From positions 1 to 64,000 of the forward strand of contig CAVOYU010000012.1 of assembly GCA_963700775.1 (NCBI GenBank): 64,000 nucleotides of DNA, read 5' to 3'. The notes under the pieces were generated by a model that ran no database searches, had not been told where the DNA came from, and saw only the letters and a list, made by a program, of their open reading frames with translations. Positions 35,420-45,660 of the stretch are shown one piece after another. This DNA comes from Thermohalobaculum sp963700775. GTDB lineage: Bacteria > Pseudomonadota > Alphaproteobacteria > Rhodobacterales > Rhodobacteraceae. The position numbers and the translations under genes were made by a program. Numbering within the stretch: position 1 is the first letter of the stretch; the number at the start of each line of letters is the position of its first letter.

Positions 35420-37028
35420 TGACGCCGCCGATAGCTTCGAGATTGAAGGCCGCGGCCATAAGGGCGCGAGCATATTCGGATTTCGGTGCGTCGAACAGCT
35501 GGTCAGCAGTGCCGGATTCAACAACGTCGCCGTTTCGCATCACGATCAGCTTGTGGGACATGGCCCGGACCACTCGCAGGTCGTGACTGATGAAGAGATA
35601 GCCGAGATCGTGCCGCCGCTGCAGCTCGCGCAGAAGGTCGACGATCTGGGTTTGCACGGTCATGTCGAGAGCGGAGGTCGGCTCGTCGAGCACCACGAAT
35701 TTTGGCTTCAGGATCATCGCCCGGGCGATGGCGATGCGCTGCCGCTGACCGCCGGAGAACTCGTGCGGGTAACGGTCCATCGTTGCCGGGTCGAGGCCGA
35801 CCTCCGACATCACCGCGGCTACCGCATCGCGCTTCGAGACGCCAGGCTCACTCAATCCGTGGATGCCGACGCCTTCAGCGATGATCTCTGCAACCGACAT
35901 CCTGGGGCTAAGCGAGCCGTAGGGGTCCTGGAACACGATCTGCATGTCGCGCCGGAGGGCGCGCAAGTCCCGCTTTGGCAGCCGGGTGATATCGCGCCCG
36001 TCGAAGCTGATTCTCCCCTCAGACGCAATCAGCCGCATCAGCGCAAGCGCCAGCGTGGTCTTGCCGGAGCCAGATTCGCCCACCACTCCAAGGGTTTCGC
36101 CAGTGCCGAGGTCGACGTCGATGTCAGTGCAGGCCTTGATGTGGCCGACAGTCTTCTTGAAGAAGCCCTTCTTGATCGGGAACCAGACCCTGACCTTGCG
36201 CGCCTCGATCAGGCCGCGGCTGTCCGGTGGAACCGGTTCCGGCCGCCCGGTTGGCTCCGCGGCCAGCAGCTTCCGGGTGTAGTGCTGCTGCGGATCGGCA
36301 AAGACATCGGCGGTTGGTCCGGCCTCGACGATTGCGCCGTCCTTCATCACGGCAACCCGGCGGGCGAACCGGCGCACGATGTTCAAGTCGTGGGTGATGA
36401 ACAGCATCGAGAGGCCTTCGGACCGCTGGAGTTCCGCCAGCAGCGAAAGGATCTGCGCCTGGATGGTCACGTCGAGGGCGGTGGTTGGCTCGTCGGCGAT
36501 CAACAGGTCAGGCTTGTTCGCCAGCGCCATGGCGATCATCACCCGCTGGCGCTGGCCGCCGGAGAGCTGGTGCGGCCAGGCTCCGAGCCGCTCCTCCGGG
36601 TCGCGCAGCCCGACCTTGTTCAGGAGCTCGATGATACGCGGCCGCGCCTGTACACCCGTTATGCCCTGGTGGACCGCGAGGCTCTCGCCAATCTGGCGCT
36701 CGATGGTGTGGAGCGGGTTCAGCGAGGTCATCGGCTCCTGGAACACGAAGCTGATGTCGTTTCCGCGCACCTGCATCAGCTCGGCCGGGCTGGCTCCGAC
36801 CATCTGGGTCCCGCTATAGGTCACCGAACCTTCTATCCGGGCGGTGTCGGGCAGCAGGCCCACGGTTGCCAGCGCGGTGACCGACTTGCCGGAGCCCGAC
36901 TCGCCGACCAGCGCCAGGGTCTCTCCCTTATCGATGGTCAGCGAGACATTCTTCACTGCGACCACCGTCCGCTCCTTCCCCGGGAAGGAGACGGTCAGGT
37001 TCTCGATCTTGAGCAGGGGCGCGGTCAT
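35412..37028 (-). CDS. yejF: YejF-type peptide importer ATPase (two fused ABC domains)
   Basis: A 538-residue protein with two complete oligopeptide-type ATPase domains: Walker A ALVGESGSGKSVTA and GVVGESGSGKTTLA, signatures LSGGQRQRV and FSGGQRQRI, Walker B LLIADEPTTALD and FVVLDEPTSALD. A Fe-S-like or Pro-rich insertion is absent. It is the last gene of a yejA-yejB-yejE-yejF order on the minus strand, which imports oligopeptides or microcin-type peptides in other bacteria. Confidence 0.92.
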   Translation of the reverse strand: MTAPLLKIENLTVSFPGKERTVVAVKNVSLTIDKGETLALVGESGSGKSVTALATVGLLPDTARIEGSVTYSGTQMVGASPAELMQVRGNDISFVFQEPMTSLNPLHTIERQIGESLAVHQGITGVQARPRIIELLNKVGLRDPEERLGAWPHQLSGGQRQRVMIAMALANKPDLLIADEPTTALDVTIQAQILSLLAELQRSEGLSMLFITHDLNIVRRFARRVAVMKDGAIVEAGPTADVFADPQQHYTRKLLAAEPTGRPEPVPPDSRGLIEARKVRVWFPIKKGFFKKTVGHIKACTDIDVDLGTGETLGVVGESGSGKTTLALALMRLIASEGRISFDGRDITRLPKRDLRALRRDMQIVFQDPYGSLSPRMSVAEIIAEGVGIHGLSEPGVSKRDAVAAVMSEVGLDPATMDRYPHEFSGGQRQRIAIARAMILKPKFVVLDEPTSALDMTVQTQIVDLLRELQRRHDLGYLFISHDLRVVRAMSHKLIVMRNGDVVESGTADQLFDAPKSEYARALMAAAFNLEAIGGVSD

Positions 37029-37032
37029 GCGC

Positions 37033-38091
37033 TCACCGGAAAGTCTTGCGCGGGTCAAAGGCGTCGCGGATGCCTTCGAACACGAAGACCAGCAGCGACA
37101 GCATGATCGCGAAGGTGAAGAACGCTGTGATCGCAAGATGCGGATCCTGCAGGTATTTCTTGCCCTGCAGCGCCAGTTCGCCCAGGGACGGATAGCCCGC
37201 CTCGAGGCCGAAGCCGAGGAAATCGAGCCCGGCCAGCAAGCTGATCGAGCCGGTGAGCATGAACGGCACGAAGGTTAGGGTCGCGACCATGGCGTTCGGC
37301 AGCACATGGCGGAACATGATCGTCCAGTCGCCGACCCCGAGCGCCCGGGCCGCCTGCACGTATTCGAAGTTTCGTGCCCGCAGGAACTCGGCCCGCACCA
37401 CGCCGATCAGCGCGGTCCATGAGAAGGCAATGAATATCAGGAACATCACCCACAGCGTCGGCGTCAGAACCGAGGAGATGATCAGGACCACGTAGAGCAG
37501 GTTCATCGAGGACCAGACTTCCTCGATCCGCTGGAAGAACAGGTCGACCCAGCCGCCGAAAAAGCCCTGGCTGGCACCCGCGATGATGCCAATGAATGAG
37601 GCACAGAGAGTGACACCGAAGCCGAACAGTACGGAGAGCCGAAAGCCATAGATCACACGCGCCAGCACGTCGCGGGCCTGATCGTCGGTCCCAAGGAGAT
37701 GAATCCGGTCGGGCGGGGAGGGCGCGGTCGCGACGTCATAGTCCACTGTCCGGTAACTGAACGGAATCAGCGGCCAGATCATCCAGCCGGCGCTCTCACC
37801 CGGCTCGAGATTTTCGTCGCCGTTGTTGCGGATCAGTTCCTGGACGAAGGGGTCCTTGTAGTCGGCCGGGGTCAGGAAATCGCCGCCGAAATCCGTCTCT
37901 GGGTAATCCTTGAACAACGGAACCAGATAGCTGCCCTGAAACTTCACCAGGAATGGCCGGTCATTGGCAACAAACTCGGCGAATAGGCAGGTCACGAACA
38001 GGCAGAGGAACAACCAGAAAGACCAGAAGGCGCGGCGGTTGGCACGGAAGTTGCCGAGCCGACGGCGGTTGATGGGCGAGAGGACGAACAT
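37033..38091 (-). CDS. yejE: YejE-type peptide importer permease
   Basis: A 352-residue inner-membrane permease with a long first periplasmic loop (residues about 50-150) and five further helices. The EAA-loop-like region ARALGVGDWTIMFRHVLPNA is conserved, as is LLAGLDFLGFGL. The ATG at 38091 is chosen; upstream, the open frame continues into yejB because of an indel there and does not mean a fused protein. It lies 4 bases upstream of yejF. Confidence 0.92.
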   Translation of the reverse strand: MFVLSPINRRRLGNFRANRRAFWSFWLFLCLFVTCLFAEFVANDRPFLVKFQGSYLVPLFKDYPETDFGGDFLTPADYKDPFVQELIRNNGDENLEPGESAGWMIWPLIPFSYRTVDYDVATAPSPPDRIHLLGTDDQARDVLARVIYGFRLSVLFGFGVTLCASFIGIIAGASQGFFGGWVDLFFQRIEEVWSSMNLLYVVLIISSVLTPTLWVMFLIFIAFSWTALIGVVRAEFLRARNFEYVQAARALGVGDWTIMFRHVLPNAMVATLTFVPFMLTGSISLLAGLDFLGFGLEAGYPSLGELALQGKKYLQDPHLAITAFFTFAIMLSLLVFVFEGIRDAFDPRKTFR

Positions 38092-38096
38092 GGTAC

Positions 38097-39195
38097 TCAC
38101 CCCACCCGCCGCTCGAAGTCGATGCGGGGGTCGATCCATACGTACATCAGGTCCGAGACCAGCTTCACGACCAGCCCCATCAGGCCGAAGATATAGAGCG
38201 TTCCCAAAACCACCGGGTAGTCGCGGCTGACGACTGAACTCGAAGCCGAGAAGCCCCAGCCCGTCGAGCGAGAAGACCGTCTCGACAATCAGCGCCCCGG
38301 TGAAGAAGGCTGCGAGGAATGCGCCCGGGAACCCGGCGATCACCAGCAGCATCGCGTTGCGGAAGACGTGGCCGTAGAGCACCCGGTTCTCGCTCAGGCC
38401 CTTGGCCCGGGCTGTCATCACGTACTGCTTGCGGATCTCGTCGAGGAAGCTGTTCCGGGTCAGAAGCGTCAGGGTGGCGAACCCCGAGATCATGATCGCA
38501 CTGACCGGCAGCACGATGTGCCAAAGATAGTCCAGAACCTTGCCGATCAGCGACAGTTCGGCCCAGTTCTCGGAGGTGAGGCCCCGCAGCGGAAAGATCT
38601 GCCAGTAACTGCCGCCGGCGAACAGCACCAGCAACAGGACCGCAAATAGGAAGCCGGGAATCGCATAGGCGGCGATGATGACGCCGGAGGTCAAGGCGTC
38701 GAAGCGGCTGCCATCCCGGACAGCCTTGGCGATGCCGAGCGGGATCGACACCAGATAGGCGATCAGCGTGCTCCAGACCCCCAACGAAATCGAGACGGGC
38801 ATCTTCTCGATGATCAGGTCGATGACGCTGACCGAACGGAAGAAGCTCTCGCCGAAGTCGAAGCGGGCATAATTCCAGAGCATCAGGAGGAACCGTTCGA
38901 CCGGAGGCTTGTCGAGGCCGAACTGCCTGGTCAACTCGTCCTTCAATTCCTGCTCCAGGCCCTGCGAGCCGCGATAGGTGCTCCGCTCGGAGCCCGACTG
39001 CGCTCCGGCGCCTGGGGAATCGGAGCCGCCGGTGAATCGCTCGGTGGCGCCGCCGGCTCCTCCCTGCTCGATCTGGTGCAGGATCTGCTCGACCGGGCCG
39101 CCGGGAGCGAACTGGATGATGACGAAATTCAGCAGCATGATGCCGAAGAGCGTCGGGATGATCAGCAGCAGCCGGCGCAGAATGTAGGCGCCCAT
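38097..39195 (-). CDS. yejB: YejB-type peptide importer permease, interrupted by one frameshift
   Basis: This permease should be about 365 residues. The first frame gives MGAYILRRLLLIIPTLFG, a periplasmic loop, and the EAA region ARAKGLSENRVLYGHVFRNA through SLDGLGLLGFE. One extra base near 38236-38240 then throws it out of frame; the correct end (SVVSRDYPVVLGTLYIFGL, then YVWIDPRIDFERR) lies in the next frame and stops at 38097. Removing one base restores GFESVVSRDY. As written the last two helices are lost and the frame runs into yejE. Confidence 0.88.
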
Positions 39196-39198
39196 GCG

Positions 39199-41073
39199 TC
39201 AGCCCCCGACCTGGTTCTGGAGACGGGCGTGCTTAGCCGGATCGATCCACCAGAGATCCGTGACGCCAAGCGCATAGAGCGGTTGCCGCTCGGCTGGCGG
39301 CCGGCCGTAGATGTCCCAGTAGGCGATCGTGTGGGATCCCTTGTTCCACTGAGGAACCCATATGTGCAAGGCGCGCAGCACCCGGTCCAGTGCCTTGACC
39401 GCGTCGGTGAGGGTGGCGCGGCTGTCGGCACGCTCGATCCCGTCGATCAGCGCGTCGACCGCCGGGCTGTCGATCCCGGCAGTATTTGCCGAGCCTTGCG
39501 AATTGACACTGCTGGAATGGAAATAGTCGCGGAGCTCCACGCCGGGGGTGAGCTGCATGGCCTTTCTGTCGACGGTCACGTCGAAATCAAACGCGTCCAT
39601 GCGCCGTTTATACTGAGCCGGGTCGACCGTGCGGACCGTGGCCCTGACGCCGATGCGCTCGAGGTTGCGGATATATGGCACGGTGATGCGCTCGAAGCCC
39701 TCGCCGACTAGCAGGAACTCGAAGGTCAGCGCCTCGCCATCCTTCTTGCGCACGTTGTCCACGACCTTCCACCCCGCCTCGTCAAGGAACCGCGCCGCGG
39801 CGCGCAGCGCCTCGCGGTTGCGACCGGACCCATCGGTTACCGGTGGCACATAGGCAGGATCTTTGAGCACGCCCGCGGGCAGCTTGTCCGCGAGGGGTTC
39901 GAGGAGTTCGAGTTCGCCCGGTGTCGGCGTGCCCTCGGCTTGCATCGGACCGCCCTCGAAGAAGCTGGTGGTTCGGCCGTAGAGGCCGAAGAACAGGGTC
40001 TTGTTGGACCATTCGAAATCGAAGGCCATGGCGATCGCCTGACGCACTCGCGGATCCTGGAAGAGCTTGCGCCGCATGTTGAACCAGTAGCCCTGCGAGC
40101 CGGAGGGATTGTTGTCGGGGACAACATCGCGCACCACGTCTCCGCGCAGGATTGCCGGGAAGTCGTAGCCGGTCGCCCAGAGCTTCGACCAGTATTCCTC
40201 GTTGAATGTGAAGGTGCCGGCCTTGAAGGCCTCGAAGGCCGACGAGCGGTCGCGGAAATACTCGAAGCGGATGCGCCCGAAATGCCAGCGCCCGCGGTTC
40301 ACTGGCAGGTCCCAGCCCCAGTAGTCGTCGCGCCGACGGTAGACGATGGTGCGGCCGGGTTCCAGCGCTGCGTCATCGACCGCGTACGGCCCCGAGCCGA
40401 GCGGAGGCTCAAGGGAAGACGCGCTGAAATCGCGGGTCGCGTACCAAGTCTTGGAGACCACTGCCAGCCCCGCGACCGTCATCGGCAGGTCGCGCCGCGG
40501 CGCTTCCGGGTGGAAATCGAACCGGACGCGCATCGGTCCCTCGGCGGAGGCGCCGATGACCGGGGCAAGCACGAGCTTGTAACTCGGATGGCCCTTGTCG
40601 CGGAGGGTCTCGAAGGTGAAGACCACGTCCTCAGCGGTGATAGGTGATCCATCGGCGAAGCGGGCCTCCTCGCGCAGATCGAAGGCGCACCAAAGTCGGT
40701 CAGGCGGATACTCGACCGACCTTGCCACCAGCCCATAGACCGCGTCCGCCTCGTCGTCGGCGCGGATCATCAGAGAATCGAAAGTCAGGACCATTCCCGC
40801 TGCCGGGTAGCCCTTGAGAATGAACGGATTCAGGCTGTCGAATGTAATGCCTCCGACACCCGTGGAGTAAGTCCCGCCGGTGAGTCCTTCGGGCGAAGCA
40901 TAGTCGAAATGGCGGAAATCGGCTGGGTACTTCAGGTCGCCGAATGCGGAGACGCCGTGGGCAATGGTGGTCGCAGTCCCGGAATCCTGCGCCGGAGCAT
41001 AACCCGTCCGAAGCACGCCCCACGCACCGGCGCCCGCCGCCAGCCGACCGAGATCGCGCCTTGTCCAGCTCAT
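39199..41073 (-). CDS. yejA: YejA-type peptide-binding protein (SBP family 5)
   Basis: A 624-residue periplasmic solute-binding protein. The N-terminus MSWTRRDLGRLAAGAGAWG has a twin-arginine-type signal, so export by Tat is possible. Family 5 features include AHGVSAFGDLKYPADFRHFD, the VFTFETLRDKGHP region and PLGSGPYAV. It is the first gene of the yej operon and is separated from yejB by only 3 bases. Confidence 0.9.
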   Translation of the reverse strand: MSWTRRDLGRLAAGAGAWGVLRTGYAPAQDSGTATTIAHGVSAFGDLKYPADFRHFDYASPEGLTGGTYSTGVGGITFDSLNPFILKGYPAAGMVLTFDSLMIRADDEADAVYGLVARSVEYPPDRLWCAFDLREEARFADGSPITAEDVVFTFETLRDKGHPSYKLVLAPVIGASAEGPMRVRFDFHPEAPRRDLPMTVAGLAVVSKTWYATRDFSASSLEPPLGSGPYAVDDAALEPGRTIVYRRRDDYWGWDLPVNRGRWHFGRIRFEYFRDRSSAFEAFKAGTFTFNEEYWSKLWATGYDFPAILRGDVVRDVVPDNNPSGSQGYWFNMRRKLFQDPRVRQAIAMAFDFEWSNKTLFFGLYGRTTSFFEGGPMQAEGTPTPGELELLEPLADKLPAGVLKDPAYVPPVTDGSGRNREALRAAARFLDEAGWKVVDNVRKKDGEALTFEFLLVGEGFERITVPYIRNLERIGVRATVRTVDPAQYKRRMDAFDFDVTVDRKAMQLTPGVELRDYFHSSSVNSQGSANTAGIDSPAVDALIDGIERADSRATLTDAVKALDRVLRALHIWVPQWNKGSHTIAYWDIYGRPPAERQPLYALGVTDLWWIDPAKHARLQNQVGG

Positions 41074-41206
41074 GCCCTGCCTCTCGTTGCCCCGTCCCTA
41101 CGGTTAGGGGTTCGACCGGAGCGTTGCAAGGCAGGGGCGTCGGGCTGGTGTGAAAATGGGGCCGCGACTGGCTTGACGCGGCCTCAACTGATTGGTGCAG
41201 GGGAGT

Positions 41207-42178
41207 CTATTGCAGCGGTACCGGCGAGCCGTCGGCCTCGTTCATATAGGTGATGACATCGAGCCGATCCTGTTGGCTTGCGAGCCCGGCAAAGGTCATC
41301 TTGGTGCCGGGCACCACGCCCTTCGGATCGGCGAGGAAGGCATCAAGCGTCTTGAGATCCCAGGCGCCGCCATGAGCCTTCATGCCATCGGAGTAATTGA
41401 AGCCATCGACCGAAGCCACCTGGCGGCCGACCACACCCCAGAGTGAGGGGCCGACGCCATTCTTGCCCTCGGCGACCTGGTGGCAGGCCCGGCATTTTTT
41501 GAAGACCTTCTCGCCATTGGCGGCGTCCCCGGCGGCGGGCGTTGCCCCGGTGGCGGCCATATCCGTAGCCGCCGGAGCGGTCCCGGTTGTTGTGGTCCCG
41601 GTGGTCGCGGCCGCGGCTTCGGTGGCCGCCGGTACGACGGCGGGCGCGGCAAGCTCCTTCGGCGCGTCGCTCTGCTGGTTGAGATAGGCGATCACATTGA
41701 CCCGGTCCTCGGGCTTGGGCAGTCCAGCAAAGCTCATCTTGGTGCCTGGAGCAAATGCCTCGGGATCAGCGAGCCATGCAGCGAGGCTGGCGAAATCCCA
41801 GTCACCTTCGTGGGCCATGAGAGCGTCCGAGAAGCTGAAGCCGGGTGCAGCGGCGATCTTCTCGCCGACGATGCCATAGAGCGAGGGTCCGACGCCGTTC
41901 TTGTCCTTCTGAACCGAATGGCAGGACTTGCACTTGCCGAACACCTTCTCGCCTGCAGCCGGGTCGGCACTCGCCAGCAGCGGCGCGTAGTCGACTTCCG
42001 TCGGCTCCTCGGCCGCACCCCCGCCGGAGTCTTCGACCGCTACAGCGAAGCCGAGCGGCTCCTCATAGATATGGCCTGCGCCATGGTAGATTAGGTCCGA
42101 GAAGAAGTTCAGCAGCAGGAACACCAGAAGCGCGCCGATGCCCCCCGCAGCGTACATGTTGAACTTGGAAGAATTCAT
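41207..42178 (-). CDS. Membrane-anchored two-heme cytochrome c
   Basis: A 323-residue protein with an N-terminal anchor (YAAGGIGALLVFLLLNFFSD) and two similar class I cytochrome c domains. The first heme site is CKSCH (Cys83, Cys86, His87) with axial Met in GTKMSFAGL; the second is CRACH (Cys229, Cys232, His233) with Met in GTKMTFAGL. A linker of about 45 residues rich in Ala, Thr and Pro joins them. The relatives known as cytochrome cy/CycM have one such domain and feed electrons to cytochrome oxidase; here the domain is duplicated in tandem. Confidence 0.88.
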   Translation of the reverse strand: MNSSKFNMYAAGGIGALLVFLLLNFFSDLIYHGAGHIYEEPLGFAVAVEDSGGGAAEEPTEVDYAPLLASADPAAGEKVFGKCKSCHSVQKDKNGVGPSLYGIVGEKIAAAPGFSFSDALMAHEGDWDFASLAAWLADPEAFAPGTKMSFAGLPKPEDRVNVIAYLNQQSDAPKELAAPAVVPAATEAAAATTGTTTTGTAPAATDMAATGATPAAGDAANGEKVFKKCRACHQVAEGKNGVGPSLWGVVGRQVASVDGFNYSDGMKAHGGAWDLKTLDAFLADPKGVVPGTKMTFAGLASQQDRLDVITYMNEADGSPVPLQ

Positions 42179-42322
42179 CGCCCGCTTCCCCTTCGTTTTC
42201 CGGCACGGGGGCCGCGGCCGGCGCCCCGTGAAATTCCGGCGCATCATTAGCGCCTTCCCGCGCGGTTTGCCAAGACGTATAAGGCGCGACCAATCGCCCG
42301 GACGGGTCAAAAATGCGGAGAT

Positions 42323-43195
42323 ATGTGGATGAATTCCCCCGAGCTGCCGAAGATTGCCTTCCAGGGCGAGCTCGGCGCCTATTCGCACCAGGCCTGCCGC
42401 GAGACCTATCCGGACATGGAGCCACTTCCCTGCCCGACCTTCGAGGAAGCGATCTCCGCCGTGCGCGGGGGCACGGCGAAGCTCGGCATGCTGCCGATCG
42501 AGAATTCGCTCTATGGCCGAGTCGCGGATATCCACCATCTGCTGCCCGACAGCGGGCTCTACATCATTCGCGAGCATTTTGTTCCGATCCGCCTTCAGCT
42601 TTTGGGTGTGCCCGGCGCGAAACTGGAAGATATCCGCGAGGCCCAGAGCCATACGGTGGCGCTCGGTCAGTGCCGGCGCTTCCTGAAGGCCCACGGCATC
42701 AAGCCGGTGACCGGCGCCGACACGGCGGGAAGTGCGATGCAGGTGGCCGAGGCCGGGAACAAGAGCCGCGCGGCGATTGCGTCGCGCCTCGCGGGAGAGC
42801 TGAACAAGCTTACCGCGCTGGCCGCGGACATCGAGGACGCTGCCCACAACACAACCCGGTTCCTCGCCATGTCGCGCCAGAAGATCGAAGCTGATCCGAT
42901 GGGGGGCGACGCGATCACCAGCTTCGTTTTCGAAGTCAGGAACGTGCCCGCCGCGCTTTACAAGGCGATGGGCGGCTTCGCGACCAATGGCGTCAACATG
43001 GTCAAGCTCGAGAGCTACATGGTAAACGGCTCGTTCACCGCGACACAGTTCTATGCCGAGATCGAGGGCCACCCGGACAATCGCCCGGTCGAACTGGCGC
43101 TTCAGGAGCTGGATTTCTTCTGCAAGCGGCTGAAGGTCCTGGGCGTCTATCCCGCCAGCGCCTATCGCAAGGAGGCCGCAAAAAATCTCAGTTAG
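42323..43195 (+). CDS. pheA: PheA, prephenate dehydratase
   Basis: A 290-residue monofunctional enzyme for phenylalanine synthesis. The catalytic domain has IAFQGELGAYSHQAC, GMLPIENSLYGRV and DTAGSAMQVAE with NTTRFLAM (the Thr-Arg-Phe catalytic motif). An ACT domain follows (ALYKAMGGFATNGVNMVKLE with the ESY phenylalanine-binding motif). A GGAG lies before ATG 42323; ATG 42329 is equally possible. Its end overlaps the convergent channel gene by 8 bases. Confidence 0.94.
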   Translation: MWMNSPELPKIAFQGELGAYSHQACRETYPDMEPLPCPTFEEAISAVRGGTAKLGMLPIENSLYGRVADIHHLLPDSGLYIIREHFVPIRLQLLGVPGAKLEDIREAQSHTVALGQCRRFLKAHGIKPVTGADTAGSAMQVAEAGNKSRAAIASRLAGELNKLTALAADIEDAAHNTTRFLAMSRQKIEADPMGGDAITSFVFEVRNVPAALYKAMGGFATNGVNMVKLESYMVNGSFTATQFYAEIEGHPDNRPVELALQELDFFCKRLKVLGVYPASAYRKEAAKNLS

Positions 43196-44057
43196 GTGAT
43201 CTTGTTACCTCGAAGTCTTTCAAGTAGACTATCCAGTAGACACCCGCCACGAATACCCCGCCGCCAATCACGTTGCCGATGGTGACTGGCACGAGGTTTG
43301 CGGCGAAGGCACCGAGCGTGATGCCCTCGGCCCCCAGCAGAAGCGCGACCGGAATCAGGAACATGTTCGCGACCGAGTGCTCGAATCCGAGCGCTACGAA
43401 GGCAGATACCGGGAAAAGAATTGCAAGAATGCGGTCGGTCACGCTGTGCGAGGCGTAGCAGAGCCAGACCGCCAAGCAGACCAGCACGTTGCACATCATT
43501 CCCCGGACCAGCGCAACGCCGAATGGCAGGGCGGTCTTGGCCACGGCAATTGCGGCGGCCGTGTCCGCGACCTTGCCGTCGCCAATCCCGTAGGTGCCGC
43601 CGGCCCAGACCATGATCGCCGCGGCGACGGAGCCGGCGAAGTTGCCCGCAAATACGACCGACCAATTGCGGAGGAGATCGGCGGTGCTGATCTTTCGTTC
43701 GGCCCAGGCCATGACGATCAGGTTGTTGCCGGTGAAGAGCTCCGCCCCTGCGACAACGACCAGAATCAGACCAAGCGAGAACGCGATCCCGCCGATCCAC
43801 CGTGACAGGCCAAGGCCAATGGCCGGTTCGGTCATCACCAGCGTGTAGAGCATGGCTCCAATCGCAATGTAGACGCCCGCGAGGAAGGCCAGCAGCGCGG
43901 TCTGCAGCAACCCGAGACGCGCCTTGCGCACGCCAACTTCGCGCACCAGTTCGGCAATGCGCTGCGGCGGATGGGCATCGACCGCAAGAGCTACGGGCGG
44001 GGAGCTTGGCACCGGCTCGCTGCTCGCGTTCGCCCTGTCTCCGCGGTCGAGTTTCAT
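43188..44057 (-). CDS. Formate/nitrite transporter family (FocA/NirC-type) channel
   Basis: A 289-residue inner-membrane protein with six helices. FNT features include LGLLQTALLAFLAGVYIAIG, LVVVAGAELFTGNNLIVMAW, RNWSVVFAGNFAGSV and FEHSVANMFLIPVAL. The ion (formate, nitrite or hydrosulfide) is not shown. Its ATG overlaps the tldD stop (44054-44057), so it is translationally coupled to tldD, an unusual partner. A 30-40-residue charged N-terminal tail precedes the first helix. Confidence 0.85.
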   Translation of the reverse strand: MKLDRGDRANASSEPVPSSPPVALAVDAHPPQRIAELVREVGVRKARLGLLQTALLAFLAGVYIAIGAMLYTLVMTEPAIGLGLSRWIGGIAFSLGLILVVVAGAELFTGNNLIVMAWAERKISTADLLRNWSVVFAGNFAGSVAAAIMVWAGGTYGIGDGKVADTAAAIAVAKTALPFGVALVRGMMCNVLVCLAVWLCYASHSVTDRILAILFPVSAFVALGFEHSVANMFLIPVALLLGAEGITLGAFAANLVPVTIGNVIGGGVFVAGVYWIVYLKDFEVTRSPN

Positions 44058-45485
44058 GCGCTGCCCGCTCCCCCGACCGTCAGGCCCTCGATCAGCAGGG
44101 TCGGCTGGCCGACCCCCACCGGCACGCCCTGGCCGTTCTTGCCGCAGGTGCCGATGCCCGGATCCATCGCCATATCGTTTCCGACCATGCGGATTCGCCT
44201 GAGCGCCGAAGGTCCGTCGCCGATCAGCGTCGCGCCCTTGACCGGGTGAAGTACCTTGCCTCCCTTCACCCGGTAGGCCTCGGTGCACGAGAACACGAAC
44301 TTGCCGTTGGTGATGTCGACCTGGCCACCGCCGAAATTGACCGCGTAGACGCCGTCCTTGACGCTGGCGACCACATCCTCGGGTTTCGCGTCGCCGCCCA
44401 GCATGATCGTGTTGGTCATGCGCGGCATCGGGATGTGGGCATAGGACTGGCGGCGTCCGTTCCCCGTCGGTATCACGCCCATCAGGCGGGCGTTCTGGCG
44501 ATCCTGCATGTAACCGACGAGGATGCCGTCCTCGATCAGGGTCGTACGGTTGGTCGGAGTGCCCTCGTCGTCGACTGTCAGTGAGCCGCGCCTCCCCGGA
44601 ATCGTCCCGTCGTCCACCACGGTGACGCCGGGAGCGGCGACCGGCTTGCCCATCAGTTCGGAGAAGGCGGAGCTGCCCTTGCGGTTGAAGTCGCCCTCAA
44701 GCCCGTGGCCGATGGCCTCGTGCAGAAGGATTCCCGGCCATCCCGCCCCGAGCGCCACCTCCATCACCCCGCCTGGGGCATCTTCTGCCTCGAGGTTCAC
44801 CAGCGCCTGGCGCAGGGCTTCGTCGGCCATGGCGCGCCAGTTCGCGGAACTCGATCAGCCCACCATAGCCCTGGCGCCCCCCGGCACCGGATGAGCCGGA
44901 TTCACGGCGCCCGTCCTTCTCGACGATCACCGAGATGTTAAGGCGCGTCATCGGCCGGAAGTCGCTAACTCGGCCGCCCTCCGGTCGCAGGATCTCAATT
45001 TCCTGCGCGCCGCCTGCCAGCGAGGCCGAGACCTGGACCACGCGCCTGTCCCTCCCGCGCAGATAGGCATCGATCTCCCTCAGGAGATCGATCTTGCTCG
45101 AGAGCTTGTGTTCGGCCACCGGATCGAGCGCGTCATAGAGGCGGCGATTGGTGCCGGGCGGGGGAGGGGCCATTTCCCCGCCGCCGTCCCGCGCGGCAAG
45201 GCGCGCGGTCTCGGCCGCCCGTTTCAGCGCGGTCTCGGTGAGTTCGGTCGAGTGGGCATAGCCCGCCGCCTCGCCGGCGACTGCCCGCAGGCCGAAGCCG
45301 ACTCCCAAATCATACGAGGCGTTTCGCAGCCGGCCGTCGTCGAAGCTGAGGAATTCGGATCGCCGCCGCTCGATGAACAGTTCCCCGTCCTCGCCGCCGG
45401 AAACGGCACCCCGGAGGATGGCGAGCGCACGCAACTCGTCGAGGTCGGTCTCGAACGGGCGAAAAGGGGTGTCGGTCGACGGCAT
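44054..45485 (-). CDS. tldD: TldD metalloprotease, interrupted by one frameshift
   Basis: TldD (about 475 residues) forms a heterodimeric zinc protease with TldE. The N-terminal frame (MPSTDTPFRPFETDLD to VEKDGRRESGSSGAGG) is normal. Near 44846-44852 one extra base shifts it; the next frame gives ANWRAMADEALRQALVNL and the zinc motif LLHEAIGHGLEGDF and ends at 44054. Deleting one base in the run (coding GAGTTCCGCG) joins the halves perfectly. The zinc His-Glu-x-x-x-His site is in the second part. No tldE/pmbA gene is in the window. Confidence 0.88.
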
Positions 45486-45660
45486 GTGCTGATTCCCAAG
45501 TCAATTATCGCCCAGTGAGGGGCAGGAGCGCAGATAAGCGGCGTCATGTCGCAACTGCAAGCTTGCTCTCTGACCCTCGATATGGTGTTAGACAGCACGG
45601 GAAAAGGCAAATCAGGGCGTGGCGCGTTCGGGCGCGCCGTTCGCCCCGGGGAACGGGAAT

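Noticed and set aside
37033..39195. Single long frame joining yejB and yejE
   Set aside because: The join is an accident of the indel in yejB; yejE has its own ATG at 38091 and the true yejB end lies in another frame.
41207..43072. Upstream extension of the two-heme cytochrome frame
   Set aside because: The extension is antisense to pheA; the real start is at 42178 before the membrane anchor.
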